Shown here one piece after another: positions 53,870 to 64,000 of a stretch of DNA of 64,000 nt. A program made the translations under genes and the position numbers. Numbering within the stretch: position 1 is the first letter of the stretch; every line of letters starts with the position of its first letter. Where the stretch lies: assembly GCA_010279815.1 (NCBI GenBank), contig QEOQ01000316.1, forward strand, positions 1,394,345 through 1,458,344, written 5' to 3'. A model generated the notes under the pieces. It was given only the letters and a program-made list of their open reading frames with translations. It had not been told where the DNA came from and searched no databases. Origin of the DNA: Brachionus plicatilis. Its lineage: Eukaryota; Rotifera; Eurotatoria; Ploima; Brachionidae.

Positions 53870-55186
53870 ATTTGTTTAGTTACCTGACTTTATTTTTATT
53901 AAAAAATTTCGTTTTCCTATTCTTTTTTTTTAGTATTTGAAAATTTTGCAAATATTTAATAATTTGTTAAAATAAATACCATTTTTTTTCTAAATAATAA
54001 ATCGTTATAATTTTATGTCAGAAATTTTCTTTCAAACATCTACAAAATTAATGCTGAAATATGAAAATAAATTTTTTTTCTAATTTAATAAAATTCTTTT
54101 GAAAAAAAAATTTAAAAATCAATTATTCTTCGCCTTCAAATCCGCATAAAAATAAAGGAAAAGTATTTTTTTTCAAAAATATTGCCGGTAGTTTTATGCT
54201 AGTTCTGGAATTTGTGGAGAAAAAATGCTTAGATTTCCTAATGAACAATTAGCACTCTAAAATTTAATTAACAATTCAAATTTTTGTACACCTGTTTAGC
54301 ATTTATTTACAGAAATTTAATAAATATTTAAGTAACAACGAATTATTTAATTCGTAAAAAATAATTAAGTTTATTTGCCAGCATCAGAAAAGAAAATTTA
54401 TTTTTTAATAATAAATACGTGAGTTACGTGAGTAATTTGAGGATAAGATTATGCTAAGAAAATATAAAGAATCTGTTTTGCTAATTGACTCATTTATACA
54501 TCTCTAAACGGATTTAAATATTAAATTAGAAATGGCTTGTGTAATTTGTTTTTTTAATTTTGTTTATTTATTAAGCTTATAATTTAATTTTGGTTTAGAG
54601 TTTATGGATTATTTGATGTAAATTAAGATTAAGGTGAAGGGTAATATTTGGCAAGTTTTAAAATATGTTCAAGAGTGTTTTATATTAGAGCAAAATTTTG
54701 GATTTTTTTTAAATCATCATTTCTTAGTTCATGTTTCTTAAAAGCTTAAAAAAATTTAATTTAAATTTTAGTCAGAGTTTTAATGAGCTAAAAATCAAAA
54801 ATTTCATCTCATCAATTTTGTCTTATTATGTTTTAGAGTTATAAATTATGAATTTAGAAATGTACTTTTTTTAATTACCGTAAACTCTTAAAATTTAGGC
54901 GAACTTAAAGCTCAGTTTTTATGGAGTTATTACCATCTAGATCGAGTTATAACAAGAATTTAATTCTTTTTTTAGAAATTCGCTTAAATTTAGCGTTTCC
55001 ATTGATTTAAAAAAATAAAAAATACAGCTTTATCATAATTATTGAGAGTTGCTCTAAATTTTGAATAATTTCTAAATACTAAATTTTTGTCGTGAATCAA
55101 GGCAAATATTGGACGTTATTAAATGGAAGATTAGCTAAATTTGAGTCTATTTCTATAATAAAATAAAAAGTTTAATTTTAACATGG
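53870..55186. other. Intergenic, no feature seen
   Basis: AT-rich. ACCGTAAACTC near 54.88 kb also occurs near 17.46 and 34.78 kb; I could not define an element around it. Confidence 0.45.
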
Positions 55187-55194
55187 TTTAGATG

Positions 55195-55713
55195 CAGAGT
55201 TCTTTAAAAGCCCCAAATTTAAAAAAGTCTAAGTCCAGACTTTTTTTTTCAAAAGTTCAAGTCAATCACTTTTATATTTTTTTATTTTTAAAGTCCGGCC
55301 TCATAAATTTTTTTCCGTTCCAGATAGTTATTGCGACGGCCAAATATTCTTTTTGCCGTTCCAGATAGTTATTGCGACGGCCAAAATGTCTTTTTGCCGT
55401 TCCAGATAGTTATTGCGACGGCCAAAATTTCTTTTTGCCGTTCCAGATAGTTATTGCGACGGCCAAATATTCTTTTTGCCGTTCCAGGTTATTATTGGGG
55501 TCGCTAAATATTCTTTTTGCCGTTCCTGGTTATAATTGGGGTCGCTAAATATTCTTTTTGCCGTTCCAGATAGTTATGGTAAAGGCCTAGTTAAAGTCAA
55601 AGTCGGGACTTTAAAAAAAGAAAATTTAAAAAGTATTTGGCTCAGAATTTTGAAAAAAAAAGAAGATTCTGACTTGGACTTGACTTGAGACTTGTGACTT
55701 TTAAACAACTCTG
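55195..55713. mobile_element. hAT-type MITE with 8-bp target duplication
   Basis: The element starts CAGAGTTCTTTAAAAG and ends CTTTTAAACAACTCTG (imperfect inverted ends). It is flanked by perfect direct repeats TTTAGATG at 55187-55194 and 55714-55721. The ends and the inner AAGTC-rich blocks match the hAT remnant at 25097 and a degenerate relative at about 51610-51708. A 41-bp minisatellite fills its centre. No coding capacity. Confidence 0.85.
55315..55590. repeat. 41-bp minisatellite inside the hAT MITE
   Basis: Seven units start at exactly 41-bp spacing (55315, 55356, 55397, 55438, 55479, 55520, 55561); the last is partial. Each begins CCGTTCCAGATAGTTATTGC and continues GACGGCCAAATATTCTTTTTG. 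Units 5 and 6 share a variant (GGTTATTATTGGGGTCGCTA). CCGT and ACGG within each unit are inverted, so single units can form small hairpins. It is more GC-rich than the surroundings. Confidence 0.92.
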
Positions 55714-55721
55714 TTTAGATG

Positions 55722-56269
55722 GCAATAACTCCAAAAGAATGAACTTTCGCTAATTTTTATTTAAATTAAATTATTTATTAGAATTTATTTAGCATTATAA
55801 ATTACGCTATTTTTGGGACATTGACCTGAATAGCAAAAAAAATTCAAAACCAAAAGGAGCCATTAATTTGGACAATTTAAAAAAAAAAATTTCAAAAAAA
55901 TTTTTTATTTTAAATTTTCATTTTGTTGATGCAAATTTGAAGTTTTATTTGAAACAAACTTGAGTCTAGTTGCAACTGATATTGCAAAAAATTTCCCAAA
56001 TACAAAAGTAAATTGCATTTTGTCTTAATTCATAATTTCAATTGCATATTCGTCATCACTATTCTATCTTGATCAATTCAATCTTTCATCAACAAAACCA
56101 CTTGGCAACATTTTTAATTCAATTATAAGCTTTGAATGTGTAAGTGAGAGCTTGTATTTTCTTCTATTTAGATTTAAACTCACAATACGAATGGATCTGT
56201 GATTTGCTAAGCACGCCGCCCCAGTCTAGTTAATTAATTTTTATTAAAAAAACAAAAACAATTAATAAA
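55722..56269. other. Upstream region of the furin-like gene
   Basis: AT-rich; no TATA box or repeat was convincing. GC content rises sharply just after the ATG at 56270. Confidence 0.45.
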
Positions 56270-59200
56270 ATGAGACTTTTTTTATCAATTTTACTTCTAA
56301 ATTTTATTCTGCTATCTAACCAAAATCAAAATGAAAATCTCTCCAAACACTATCTGCTTCAAATGACCACAAACGATGCCAATGAGGCGAACAGCTTGCT
56401 CAAAGACACAGGATTCCGCATTTTGCGCCAAGTCGGTCCACTGAACGGTGTGTACATGGTCGAGGCGGAGCAGCACCGCATCTCCAAGCGGTCCGCTCAC
56501 GACCTCCACAAAGCAGCGCGCAAAATAACCTCTCACCCCCGAGTCCAACTGTTTGAGCGCGAAAAAATCCTAACCAGACACAAAAGGGACTTCATCGAAC
56601 TTCCTCTAGAGATGCACATAGAAAAGCTGGGTCGATCGGCAGACAAAAGTGCCAACGAGGACCCGTTCTGGAGCGACATGTGGTACCTGAACCGTCACAA
56701 CAAAAACCCGTCTCTTTTTGACATGAACGTGACCGGAGCCTGGTCCCAGGGCTACTCGGGCAAAGGCGTATCTGTGACCTTTCTGGACGACGGTCTCGAA
56801 TGGGACCACCCGGACATACGCCAAAACTACGACCCCAAAGCCAGCGCTGACATAAACAACCATGACGATGACCCGATGCCGCGCTACGAAGAAACCAACG
56901 AGAACAAGCACGGCACCAGATGCGCCGGCGAAGTGGCGGCAGTGGCCAACAACAGCATTTGTTCGGTGGGCATCGCGTATAACGCGGGCATCGGCGGCAT
57001 TAAGATGCTCGACGGAGATGTGACCGACTCGGTCGAGGCCAGCTCTCTGGGCTTCAACTCTGATCACGTGGCCATCTATTCGGCCAGCTGGGGCCCGGAC
57101 GACAATGGAGAAGTGGTGGACGGACCGGGACCCTTGGCCAGGAGGGCGTTTGTACAGGGCGTCAAAAGTGGACGCGCCGGATTAGGCTCAATTTTTGTGT
57201 GGGCGTCCGGAAATGGCGGCAGGTTTCAGGACTCTTGTGCGTGCGATGGCTACGCGAACAGCATTTACACGCTGTCGATTAGCAGCACTTCGGAGCGAAG
57301 CGAGAAGCCGTGGTACCTGGAAGAGTGCGCGTCCACGCTGGCCACCACTTATAGCAGTGGTGACGAGAGGGCAGGCGAAAAAGAAATAATCACCACTGAC
57401 ATCAGACACAAATGCACTGCCAAACACACTGGCACCTCGGCGGCAGCGCCAATCGCCGCCGGCATCATTGCCCTGGCTCTGGAGGCCAACCCTAAGCTCA
57501 CTTGGAGGGACGTCATGTTCATTACGGCTCTTACGTCGCGGCCCAAAGCCATCAAGTCAAACAATTACATTGAGAACAAGCGCGGCCTCTTGGTCAGCTC
57601 CAGGTACGGCTTTGGGCTCATGGACGCCGGAAGAATGGTCGAAGTGGCCAAAGATTGGATCAGTGTGCCTCCGATGGTCTCTTGTTCTATTCAGAACTCA
57701 AATTTTCAGGTGAAGACAATGCAGAAGTCGCATGTTATCGAGGCTGTATTGACCACTGATGCTTGCCATGGAACCATCAATGAGGTGAATTATATTGAGC
57801 AGGTTGAAGTTATTGTGAGTGTGCGGGCGCAGCAAAGGGGCCTATTGGAAATTTATCTCACTTCGCCCATGGGCACCAGGACACAAATTTTGCCGGTAAA
57901 AATTTATTTAAATTTATTCCAAGAGTGAAGCCAAAAAGAAATGGAGCAGAATTTTGTTGTTGTTGTTGTTGCCAAAGGTGCTCTAAGTATTGATACAGTG
58001 GTGATTTGATAACAGTATTTTTACGAATAATTACGTAAAATACCGTAAATTAACCAAATTTTACCACATTTTACGTAAATTAACGTAAAATCCGAAAAGT
58101 TAAAAAAAGGTAATTAACGAAAAATTACGTACATTTTCTGGATTTTGAGATAATTTTGGTAAAATTCAAAATTTTTGAAAAAATGTCTTTTTTTTCGAAA
58201 AATCGAAAATTTAAGAAAGTCTATTTTTTTTATAAATTTATGGAAAAAAAAACTTTCTTAAATTTTCGATTTTTCGAAAAAAAAGACATTTTTTCAAAAA
58301 TTTTGAATTTTGTATTGGCCGTTTTGAATTTTACCAAATTTTACCAAAATTATCTCAAAATCCAGAAAATGTACGTAATTTTTCGTAAAATACTGTTATC
58401 AAAACACCACTGTAAGCAGACAAAAAAAATTTTTTATTTTTAAAATGTGTGCTATTGTGAATATTGGATGAGAGAGCAAAAATTTTAAAATTAAAAAACC
58501 CCTTTTTTTGTCCAAAATGAGTCGTGTAAAATTATTGCACTGAGTAAACTTGGCTGATCCAAAGTTGGTACCAGGTGACACATTTTGCAGAATGACTTTT
58601 AGGCACCAGGTAGAAAATAACATATAAGGAAGATACTAGAATATATAAAAAGAGAAGGCCGCATAAATATTTTTTTTTTTTTAAAGGTAAATAAATAAAC
58701 ATAAGTAAAAATGAGAAAAAAATATATGTATGTTTTTATTATTTTTTTTTAATCAATCCTGCATTGATAAAATTGAAAACCAGTTTTTTTTAAATTCTTA
58801 GCAATTATTTTAAAAATAAATGCCAAACATTTTTAAACAAAATTTGTTAAACATAAACAAAAGCAAAATATTAAAAAATTTTTAATATTTAGAAGGAAAG
58901 ATCGAATATTGATAGGAACAGTACTAAATGTTAAGTTTTTTAAACTTTTTTTTGAATTTCATGTTAAAAATTTTCAAAATTTTACTTTAAATATTGCTTT
59001 GCTTTAAGTTTTTATGCTCCTAACTTCACCGCCGCTAAAAAAAAAGAAAATCATAAATCTAATCTTTTTATGCTATTTGTCAGCCTTTCTTTTTTTTTTA
59101 CAAATATTTTATCCTCTATTCGAAGATAATCAATATCATCAAGAGTACAACAGCCCATTATATGGTAACAAAATAACAAGCTGAACTTATATGTTTTTTC

Positions 59201-62200
59201 TCTCTCAAAAAAATTTGATATCATACTTTTATAATTTTTTATCTCTAAAAAACTAACATTATATATTTTATGTTTTTATTGTCTTTTTCAAAATTCCCTG
59301 TATGTTTCTTTTTGTTGACTTTATCTTTTTATATGTTTTTTGCTATCTCGTCCGATTTTTATACCTAACCAAAAAGTTGTTTTAATTTGAAGTTTTAATT
59401 TATTTAGTTTTAATTTTTGTTTTTATTCTTTGTTCCAAAATTTACAATGCCAATTCATTTGCCGAGTTTTTACAGAGAATGAATTTAAATTTATGGCCTT
59501 TATTTCTTTCGTGAGCTAATTTTTTAATTTAAAATTTTTTTTTATTTTTTTAATCTACATAACATGTTAATCATGTTATATTAAAATTATTTAAATTAAA
59601 CCAAAGATTTATTTTAAATAAAATTTTTAAATTGATCATCAACTTAAAGATGCCATTTAATTACACAGATTTTTTTGAATTGTTAATTATAAAAAATTTT
59701 CAAAATATTTTAAAGAGGTGTTTTTTGGTGATCGAAATTTATTTTTTGTGATAAAAATTTTATCTGGTTCTTATAATGATGATCAAATAAAATGTCAACC
59801 AAATTTACATGATACCATTGATTTGTGAACAATTGACTTCTCTATATTAAAGAAATTCAGATTCTTTAAATAACTTCATTTCTTTTGGCTTAAATTTATC
59901 GAATTTTTTGAATTTTTTGTAGCGAGTTTAAGAAATTTTTTAGATTTAATTATTGAAAATAAATCAAAATCAGCAGAAAAAGTTCTGCTGTTGACAATTT
60001 AAAAATTTTTTGATTAAAAAGCTATTGAGCCTAAAATTTATTGTAAAATTAAAATAATTAATTAAAAAATTTGAAAAAAAAAACAAGATTTGAAATTGAT
60101 TCAATTTAATTTTTTTTATACAAGCAACGACCAAGAGACATGAGCCAGGATGGATTTAGAAAATGGTCGTTTATGAGTGTTCAAACATGGGGTGAATTTC
60201 CAAAAGGTGATTGGACCCTAACTATTGGATCAAGTGACAGATCCCAAGGTAAATACTGAGTAGTTTTTTTTCACCAAACTTTTCTAAGAATGCTTCACTT
60301 TAAGTTGAATTAAACGACTATGAATTAGTTATTCATGGCACCAAAGAAAAACCATGTGACTATGAAAAGTTCATAAATGCTGATCAAACGACTGTAAGTT
60401 TTCTAAATAATTACGAGCGTTATCAATATTTAAAAAACACTGCTAATCCAACGCTGATAATCTCTATTAATACAATTATATTTTTTTTAATTAATCTATA
60501 TTATTTTATTAATTATTAANNNNNNNNNNTATTTTTTTTTCAAACTAACTGGAACTACTCAAGTGTCGTAGAGTTTTTGTCAAAAACGCTCTTGAGTGCT
60601 CTATTTTTTCTAACACCTTGTAAAATTTATTCAATTGATATTTTCTATCTCAATGCACATATTTTAGCCTCTAAAAACATCAACGGAATCGTTAGAACAA
60701 ACTAGTGGTGCTAATGAGAGCGATGCGCTCTCGGATATTTTAAATTTCAAAAATAAGAGTTTGTTCGACTATATTATGAAAAGATATTTTATCTAGTTCA
60801 ATTTTTTTTTCAATTTTTTAAAATGTAAAATGCCATACAACGAATTTTTTTTAAACATTTATTAAACTAAGTTTAATTTAAAATAAATTTTGAGAAATAA
60901 AATTTTTGCTTAATTTTCACATTTTGCTTTTAATTCGCTTGCTTAAATGCCTTTTTAAAATAACTATTTTATAGTGCCACTATGAGTGTCTTCCAAGCGG
61001 GTATCCGTGCGGTCCCACACCATATGAGTGCCAAAAATGCGCTCATTTAACTTATATAAATGAGTATGCCAAGCAAAAATGTGTATCGTACTGTCCAAGC
61101 GGTTTTTACGCTGATTACGACTCCAAAAAGTGTCTTAAATGCCACCTTAGTTGTGCTGAATGCGCCGGGCCATCTAACGCTAACTGCACACACTGTCCAT
61201 CTGGTCTGGTTTACAACCTGGACACCAAGCAGTGTGACCAAGCGTGCCCTACCGGTCTTTTCATAAGTACGCATCTTTAAGTCCAAAAAATCACTTAAAT
61301 TAAAAAATTTTCCCAAAAAGATCAAAATAATCAATGTGAAAAATGTGATGAAAAATGTGAAACATGTGAATTTAGTCCTCTTAATTGTCTTTCATGTAAA
61401 AATATAATTGCCCAACAATATAGTCTTGTTTTTAAAAATAACTACTGTGTATTGAATAAGAAAAATGATGAATGTGACACTGGTGAATACTTCGATGATT
61501 CGACATCTGAATGTAGACAATGTGACATTACATGTAATGAATGCAGTTCTAGTACTGAATTTTCTTGTTTGAGCTGTAGTGATCCACGTAGGCCATTTTT
61601 AAAGCATGGTCAATGTGTGAGTGTGTGCCAAAAAGGATTCTATTTGAACGAAACACTTCAAAAGTGTTTCAAATGTAGCGACAGTTGTCAGACATGTAGT
61701 TCGAATACAAGTGCTTGTTTAAAGTGCATGGATGGTTTTAGACTGAGTGAAATGGGCAAATGTGAACCTTTAGTTTTAATGGACAGCGAATGTTTGGACA
61801 AAAATTGTCTACAATGCAGCGGAAATAACACAGAAAAATGCAAAATATGCAAAAATGGATAGTAAGATATTATATTGTTTTGAGTAAATGTTTAAAAAAA
61901 AATTTTTTTTTTAGTTATTTATTAAATGGAAATTGTGTTCAGGATGCACCGGAAGGTTATTTTAAGCAAATTTTGCTGACTAATCGAGGGTTCATGAGGG
62001 TAATACAGAAATGTGAGGATAGCTGTTTGGCATGTTCGAATGAAACTGAATGTTCAAAATGCACGGATGATTACCATTTATTTGGTAATAAGTGCATACA
62101 AATTTGCCAGCCAGGATTTTATCAAGATGATGATAAATGTGCAAAATGTCCATATCCATGTGAAAAATGCATCAATTCGACAAATTGTTTGAGCTGTGAG

Positions 62201-62818
62201 GAAAATAAAATTCTTTTTGGCTCTAAATGTTTGGATAAATGTCCAATTAATTATTACCAGGATGGAAAATTGTGCAAACAATGTCATCCTTCATGTGAAA
62301 CATGCAGCTCGGGTGACAAGACATCGTGCCTCACATGTAGCATTGGATTTAGCTATAAAGACAGCAAATGTGAAAGCAATTGTGCCGAAGGCACTTATTT
62401 TGACAAAAATGAAGAATTATGTTCCTTATGTAATACTACAATATGTGCCAGCTGTATTTCGGATGCGAATACTTGCACCAAATGTTTGGATTCGCTTGGT
62501 TTGGATTTGAAAAGCAGGAGCTGCAAACCTTGTTGTTCCCACGATCTTCCAGGAAAGAAAAAATATTCACCATGCTGTGTTTGTGATAAAAGTGACCCTC
62601 CAATGTGTCTGAGTAACGAGGAGAAAAATGAATCTGTACCCGACGAATTAAATATGAGAAAAAAATCCGTTTATAGTATTTTTATAATAATTTTATTTAT
62701 TTTTTCTATAATTCTTGTATTAATTTCTATAATTTACTTTTTAAAATCCATTAAAATGTCATCTTCAAAAGCCAGTGAATTCAAAAATGTCGAATATACG
62801 GCTCTTGGTGAATTTTGA
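56270..62818 (+). CDS. Furin-like proprotein convertase, long Cys-rich transmembrane form
   Basis: Exons 56270..57895, 60125..60248, 60305..60393, 60975..61266, 61321..61861 and 61915..62818 keep phase and give 1191 residues. Signal peptide ~1-20. Prodomain with SKR at 72-74 and the autocleavage site RHKR at 103-106. Subtilisin domain with Asp173 (FLDDGLEWDH), His214 (HGTRCAGE), oxyanion Asn315 (ASGNGG, which excludes PC2) and Ser390 (GTSAAAP). The P domain follows (SPMGTRTQ, then DGFRKWSFMSVQTWGE). Next come many furin-type Cys repeats (CHLSCAECAGPSNANC, CEKCDEKCETC, CSDSCQTCSS, CHPSCETCSSGDKTSC), a TM helix at ~1142-1164 and a short tail. It cleaves precursors at multibasic sites in the secretory pathway. 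The many Cys repeats resemble Drosophila Fur2 or PCSK5. The 2.2-kb first intron holds a MITE, and the third contains a 10-N gap. Exon 1 is far more GC-rich than the rest. Confidence 0.92.
57996..58412. mobile_element. Tc1/mariner-like MITE in furin intron 1
   Basis: Inverted ends CAGTGGTGATTTGATAACAG and CTGTTATCAAAACACCACTG are bordered by TA on both sides (57994-57995 and 58413-58414). A nearly perfect inner palindrome (about 58160-58310) gives the 417-bp element a long hairpin form. The 95-codon frame inside it is only a product of this palindrome. Confidence 0.75.
60520..60529. other. Assembly gap (10 N)
   Basis: Ten N bases in the furin intron between 60393 and 60975. The true size may differ, so an unseen exon or repeat there cannot be excluded. 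Confidence 0.99.
60668..60796 (+). CDS. Possible alternative terminal exon of the furin-like gene (short secreted form)
   Basis: Preceded by the acceptor CACATATTTTAG, this 43-codon frame continues in phase 0 from the exon ending 60393 and reads PLKTSTESLEQTSGANESDA, then LSDILNFKNKSLFDYIMKRY and a TAG stop. Using it would give a 655-residue convertase with catalytic and P domains but without Cys repeats or membrane anchor. No good internal donor was seen, so as an exon it must be terminal. It is inferred from the sequence alone. It lies after the 10-N gap. Confidence 0.45.
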   Translation, partial: PLKTSTESLEQTSGANESDALSDILNFKNKSLFDYIMKRYFI

Positions 62819-63015
62819 TTTAAACAGTAACATTCCGCCAAATAAGTTTATTTTTACTATCTTCCATAATTTTATATTTTTTCTGCGGATTAATCGAAAT
62901 TTTGATTATTTTTAATTAATTTTTTTTTATATTTATTTTTATTAAATCAAAATAAAGAATAATAAAGCAGAAATTTTTATTTACTTAATGTAAAAAATAT
63001 TTGTTTTAATAAAAT
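62819..63015. other. Converging 3' flanks of the furin-like and Ly6-like genes
   Basis: About 200 bp separate the two stops. AATAAAG motifs near 62950-62965 can serve the plus-strand gene. Nothing else is seen. Confidence 0.5.
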
Positions 63016-63410
63016 TTACATTGTTGCCGAAAAAAGAACGATAAATAAAAGAATAAGTTTTGAGTATTTCAAATTTAAACTTGAATTGCATCCATCGGTT
63101 TGGCAACACGAAACTGAGCCTCCGTTTCCAAAAATTACTGGAACGTTTGTTTCAGTACATTTCGAAGCACATGTTCGAGCAATATTAAGATTCCAAGTAA
63201 GAAAACCATAAATTTTCTGATAAATGAACAAAAAAATTAAATTAAAAAAAAAATTTTTATGCTAAATATCACTTTGCAAAAAGATTCTCCGCTTGCACAA
63301 TCTATCAATGACTCAGCAGTGCTACAACCATTACAAACATAGCACTTTAGTCCATTAGAAGATGGAATCAAATTTAAAAACACAGGTATGAAAAGAACAA
63401 TCAAAAGCAT
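63016..63410 (-). CDS. Ly6/uPAR-type GPI-anchored three-finger protein
   Basis: Exons 63410..63273 and 63216..63016 (56-nt intron, phase 0) give 112 residues. A signal peptide (about 1-20, MLLIVLFIPVFLNLIPSS) precedes LKCYVCNGC, the classic Ly6 entry. Further Cys residues follow (DCASGESFC, ARTCASKC), then the Ly6 closing motif CCQTDGCN, and a hydrophobic C-terminal tail (LILLFIVLFSATM) typical of GPI attachment. Ly6 proteins are small cell-surface or secreted modulators of receptors and adhesion; the specific partner is unknown. There is no sign that it is a secreted toxin: the C-terminal anchor signal argues for a membrane protein. Confidence 0.85.
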
Positions 63411-64000
63411 TTTAAACGAAATTAGCTTTCGATATGTTGAATTATAAATTTTAAAATAAAAAAAAACATTTTACTTTTAAAAAAAATTTTATTTTCATAA
63501 TTAAAGTAATTTTAATGCTTCTATTAATTGTTTTGGTTACTGTTTTAGTAAAATAATTTTCTTTTTTGGAAAATAGTTGTATATATTTTTTATCAAAAGT
63601 TAAATTGATTATATTTGCGATTCGATCATTAGTTTTTCATTACATTTATATCAATGAAAGAAATTTGAAATTTGCATCTTTGAGGGAGTTCTTCTTTTGA
63701 GATTTCAGCAGATTTTAGTCATTGGTCTCAAAATTTATTTTCGTTTTTTAATAAAGACTTTTCGTACATTTAAACAAATTCGATGTATATTTTTAGATAT
63801 CTTGATGCAAGTCTAGAAATCTTTAAGAATTTTTTGTTTTATTTTCAACATTTATTTCAATTGATTGATAAACTACTTCATTTTTTTAATCATAATTCAA
63901 ATAAAACAATGAATCGACAGAATAATTAACTAAGTATTATTTTTTTTTTTATATTAAACATAGATATATTAATTAAATTAAACATATTCCAAATAATTGC
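63411..64000. other. Right edge, no feature seen
   Basis: AT-rich upstream region of the Ly6-like gene. No further exon or repeat was recognised. Confidence 0.5.

Noticed and set aside
55315..55590. CRISPR-like array
   Set aside because: The 41-bp units are contiguous with no unique spacers, and the array sits inside a eukaryotic MITE.
56606..57067. Long antisense frame within furin exon 1
   Set aside because: GC-rich coding DNA has few stop codons on the other strand. The product has no recognisable domain, and the sense strand encodes an unmistakable protease.
58156..58443. 95-codon Phe/Lys-rich frame in furin intron 1
   Set aside because: It lies on the internal palindrome of a MITE; the sequence is mirror-symmetric A/T runs.
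1..64000. tRNA or rRNA genes
   Set aside because: I looked for GTTCGAATC-type T-arm motifs with matching acceptor stems and found none I could fold; a covariance-model search was not possible.

Overview
The window is AT-rich nuclear DNA of a ciliated animal. Its genes have short GT..AG introns (several of 47-50 nt), TATA boxes and AATAAA signals. It carries animal genes such as MCM5, ARGLU1, methylmalonyl-CoA epimerase, the ciliary genes RSPH1 and LRRCC1, a furin-type convertase, a Ly6-type surface protein and ZNFX1-like helicases. FLYWCH/SWIM-type MULE, hAT, Tc1/mariner-like and LINE remnants lie between them. A rotifer of the Brachionus type fits best. That placement is inference from gene style and composition, not a database match.

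Layout. 1-5.0 kb (minus) is the 5' part of a ZNFX1-like RNA helicase that runs off the left edge. 5.0-9.5 kb holds a foldback repeat, an F-box/LRR gene and a small eIF4G-like gene with an eIF4E-binding motif and a W2-like end. 10.6-13.6 kb is an intronless P-type ATPase of the Na,K-ATPase class whose ion-site residues are mostly replaced. 14.8-24.1 kb is a second ZNFX1-like copy in the opposite orientation. It has two homopolymer frameshifts, and on each side lie fragments of a ZNFX1 tail and/or of a YHYH-domain gene. 25.1-28.2 kb holds a hAT remnant and MCM5. 30.1-33.4 kb holds an eIF4G-C-terminus-like gene (MA3 plus W2) and a WD40 protein.

33.8-34.7 kb and 50.6-52.0 kb each carry a divergent pair of 47-residue Tyr/Gly/Leu-rich micropeptide genes, and the second block also has a decayed fifth copy. 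Each copy ends at a TTGATGCATCAA palindrome; in the four intact copies this runs directly into the AATAAA signal. 34.8-38.7 kb is LRRCC1, whose start codon lies inside an inverted repeat. 38.8-42 kb holds a secreted lectin-like gene, a small MITE and ARGLU1. 43.2-47.7 kb is a graveyard: LINE pieces, a bacterial-defence-like reverse transcriptase with lost catalytic aspartates and an in-frame stop, and a gutted MULE transposase. 48.7-53.9 kb holds MCEE, the second micropeptide block, RSPH1 and a small Gly/His/Cys protein. 55.2-55.7 kb is a hAT MITE with perfect 8-bp target duplications and a 41-bp minisatellite inside. 56.3-62.8 kb is a furin-like convertase with a possible alternative terminal exon. 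63.0-63.4 kb is a Ly6-type GPI-anchored protein.

Most genes are unrelated housekeeping or ciliary genes. The accessory signals most worth following are the micropeptide pairs, the ZNFX1 copies with a hypervariable insert between near-identical segments, the P-type ATPase without ion ligands, the two partial eIF4G-like genes and the dead defence-type reverse transcriptase. No tRNA, rRNA or CRISPR array was recognised. All coordinates, exon borders and translations were worked out by eye.
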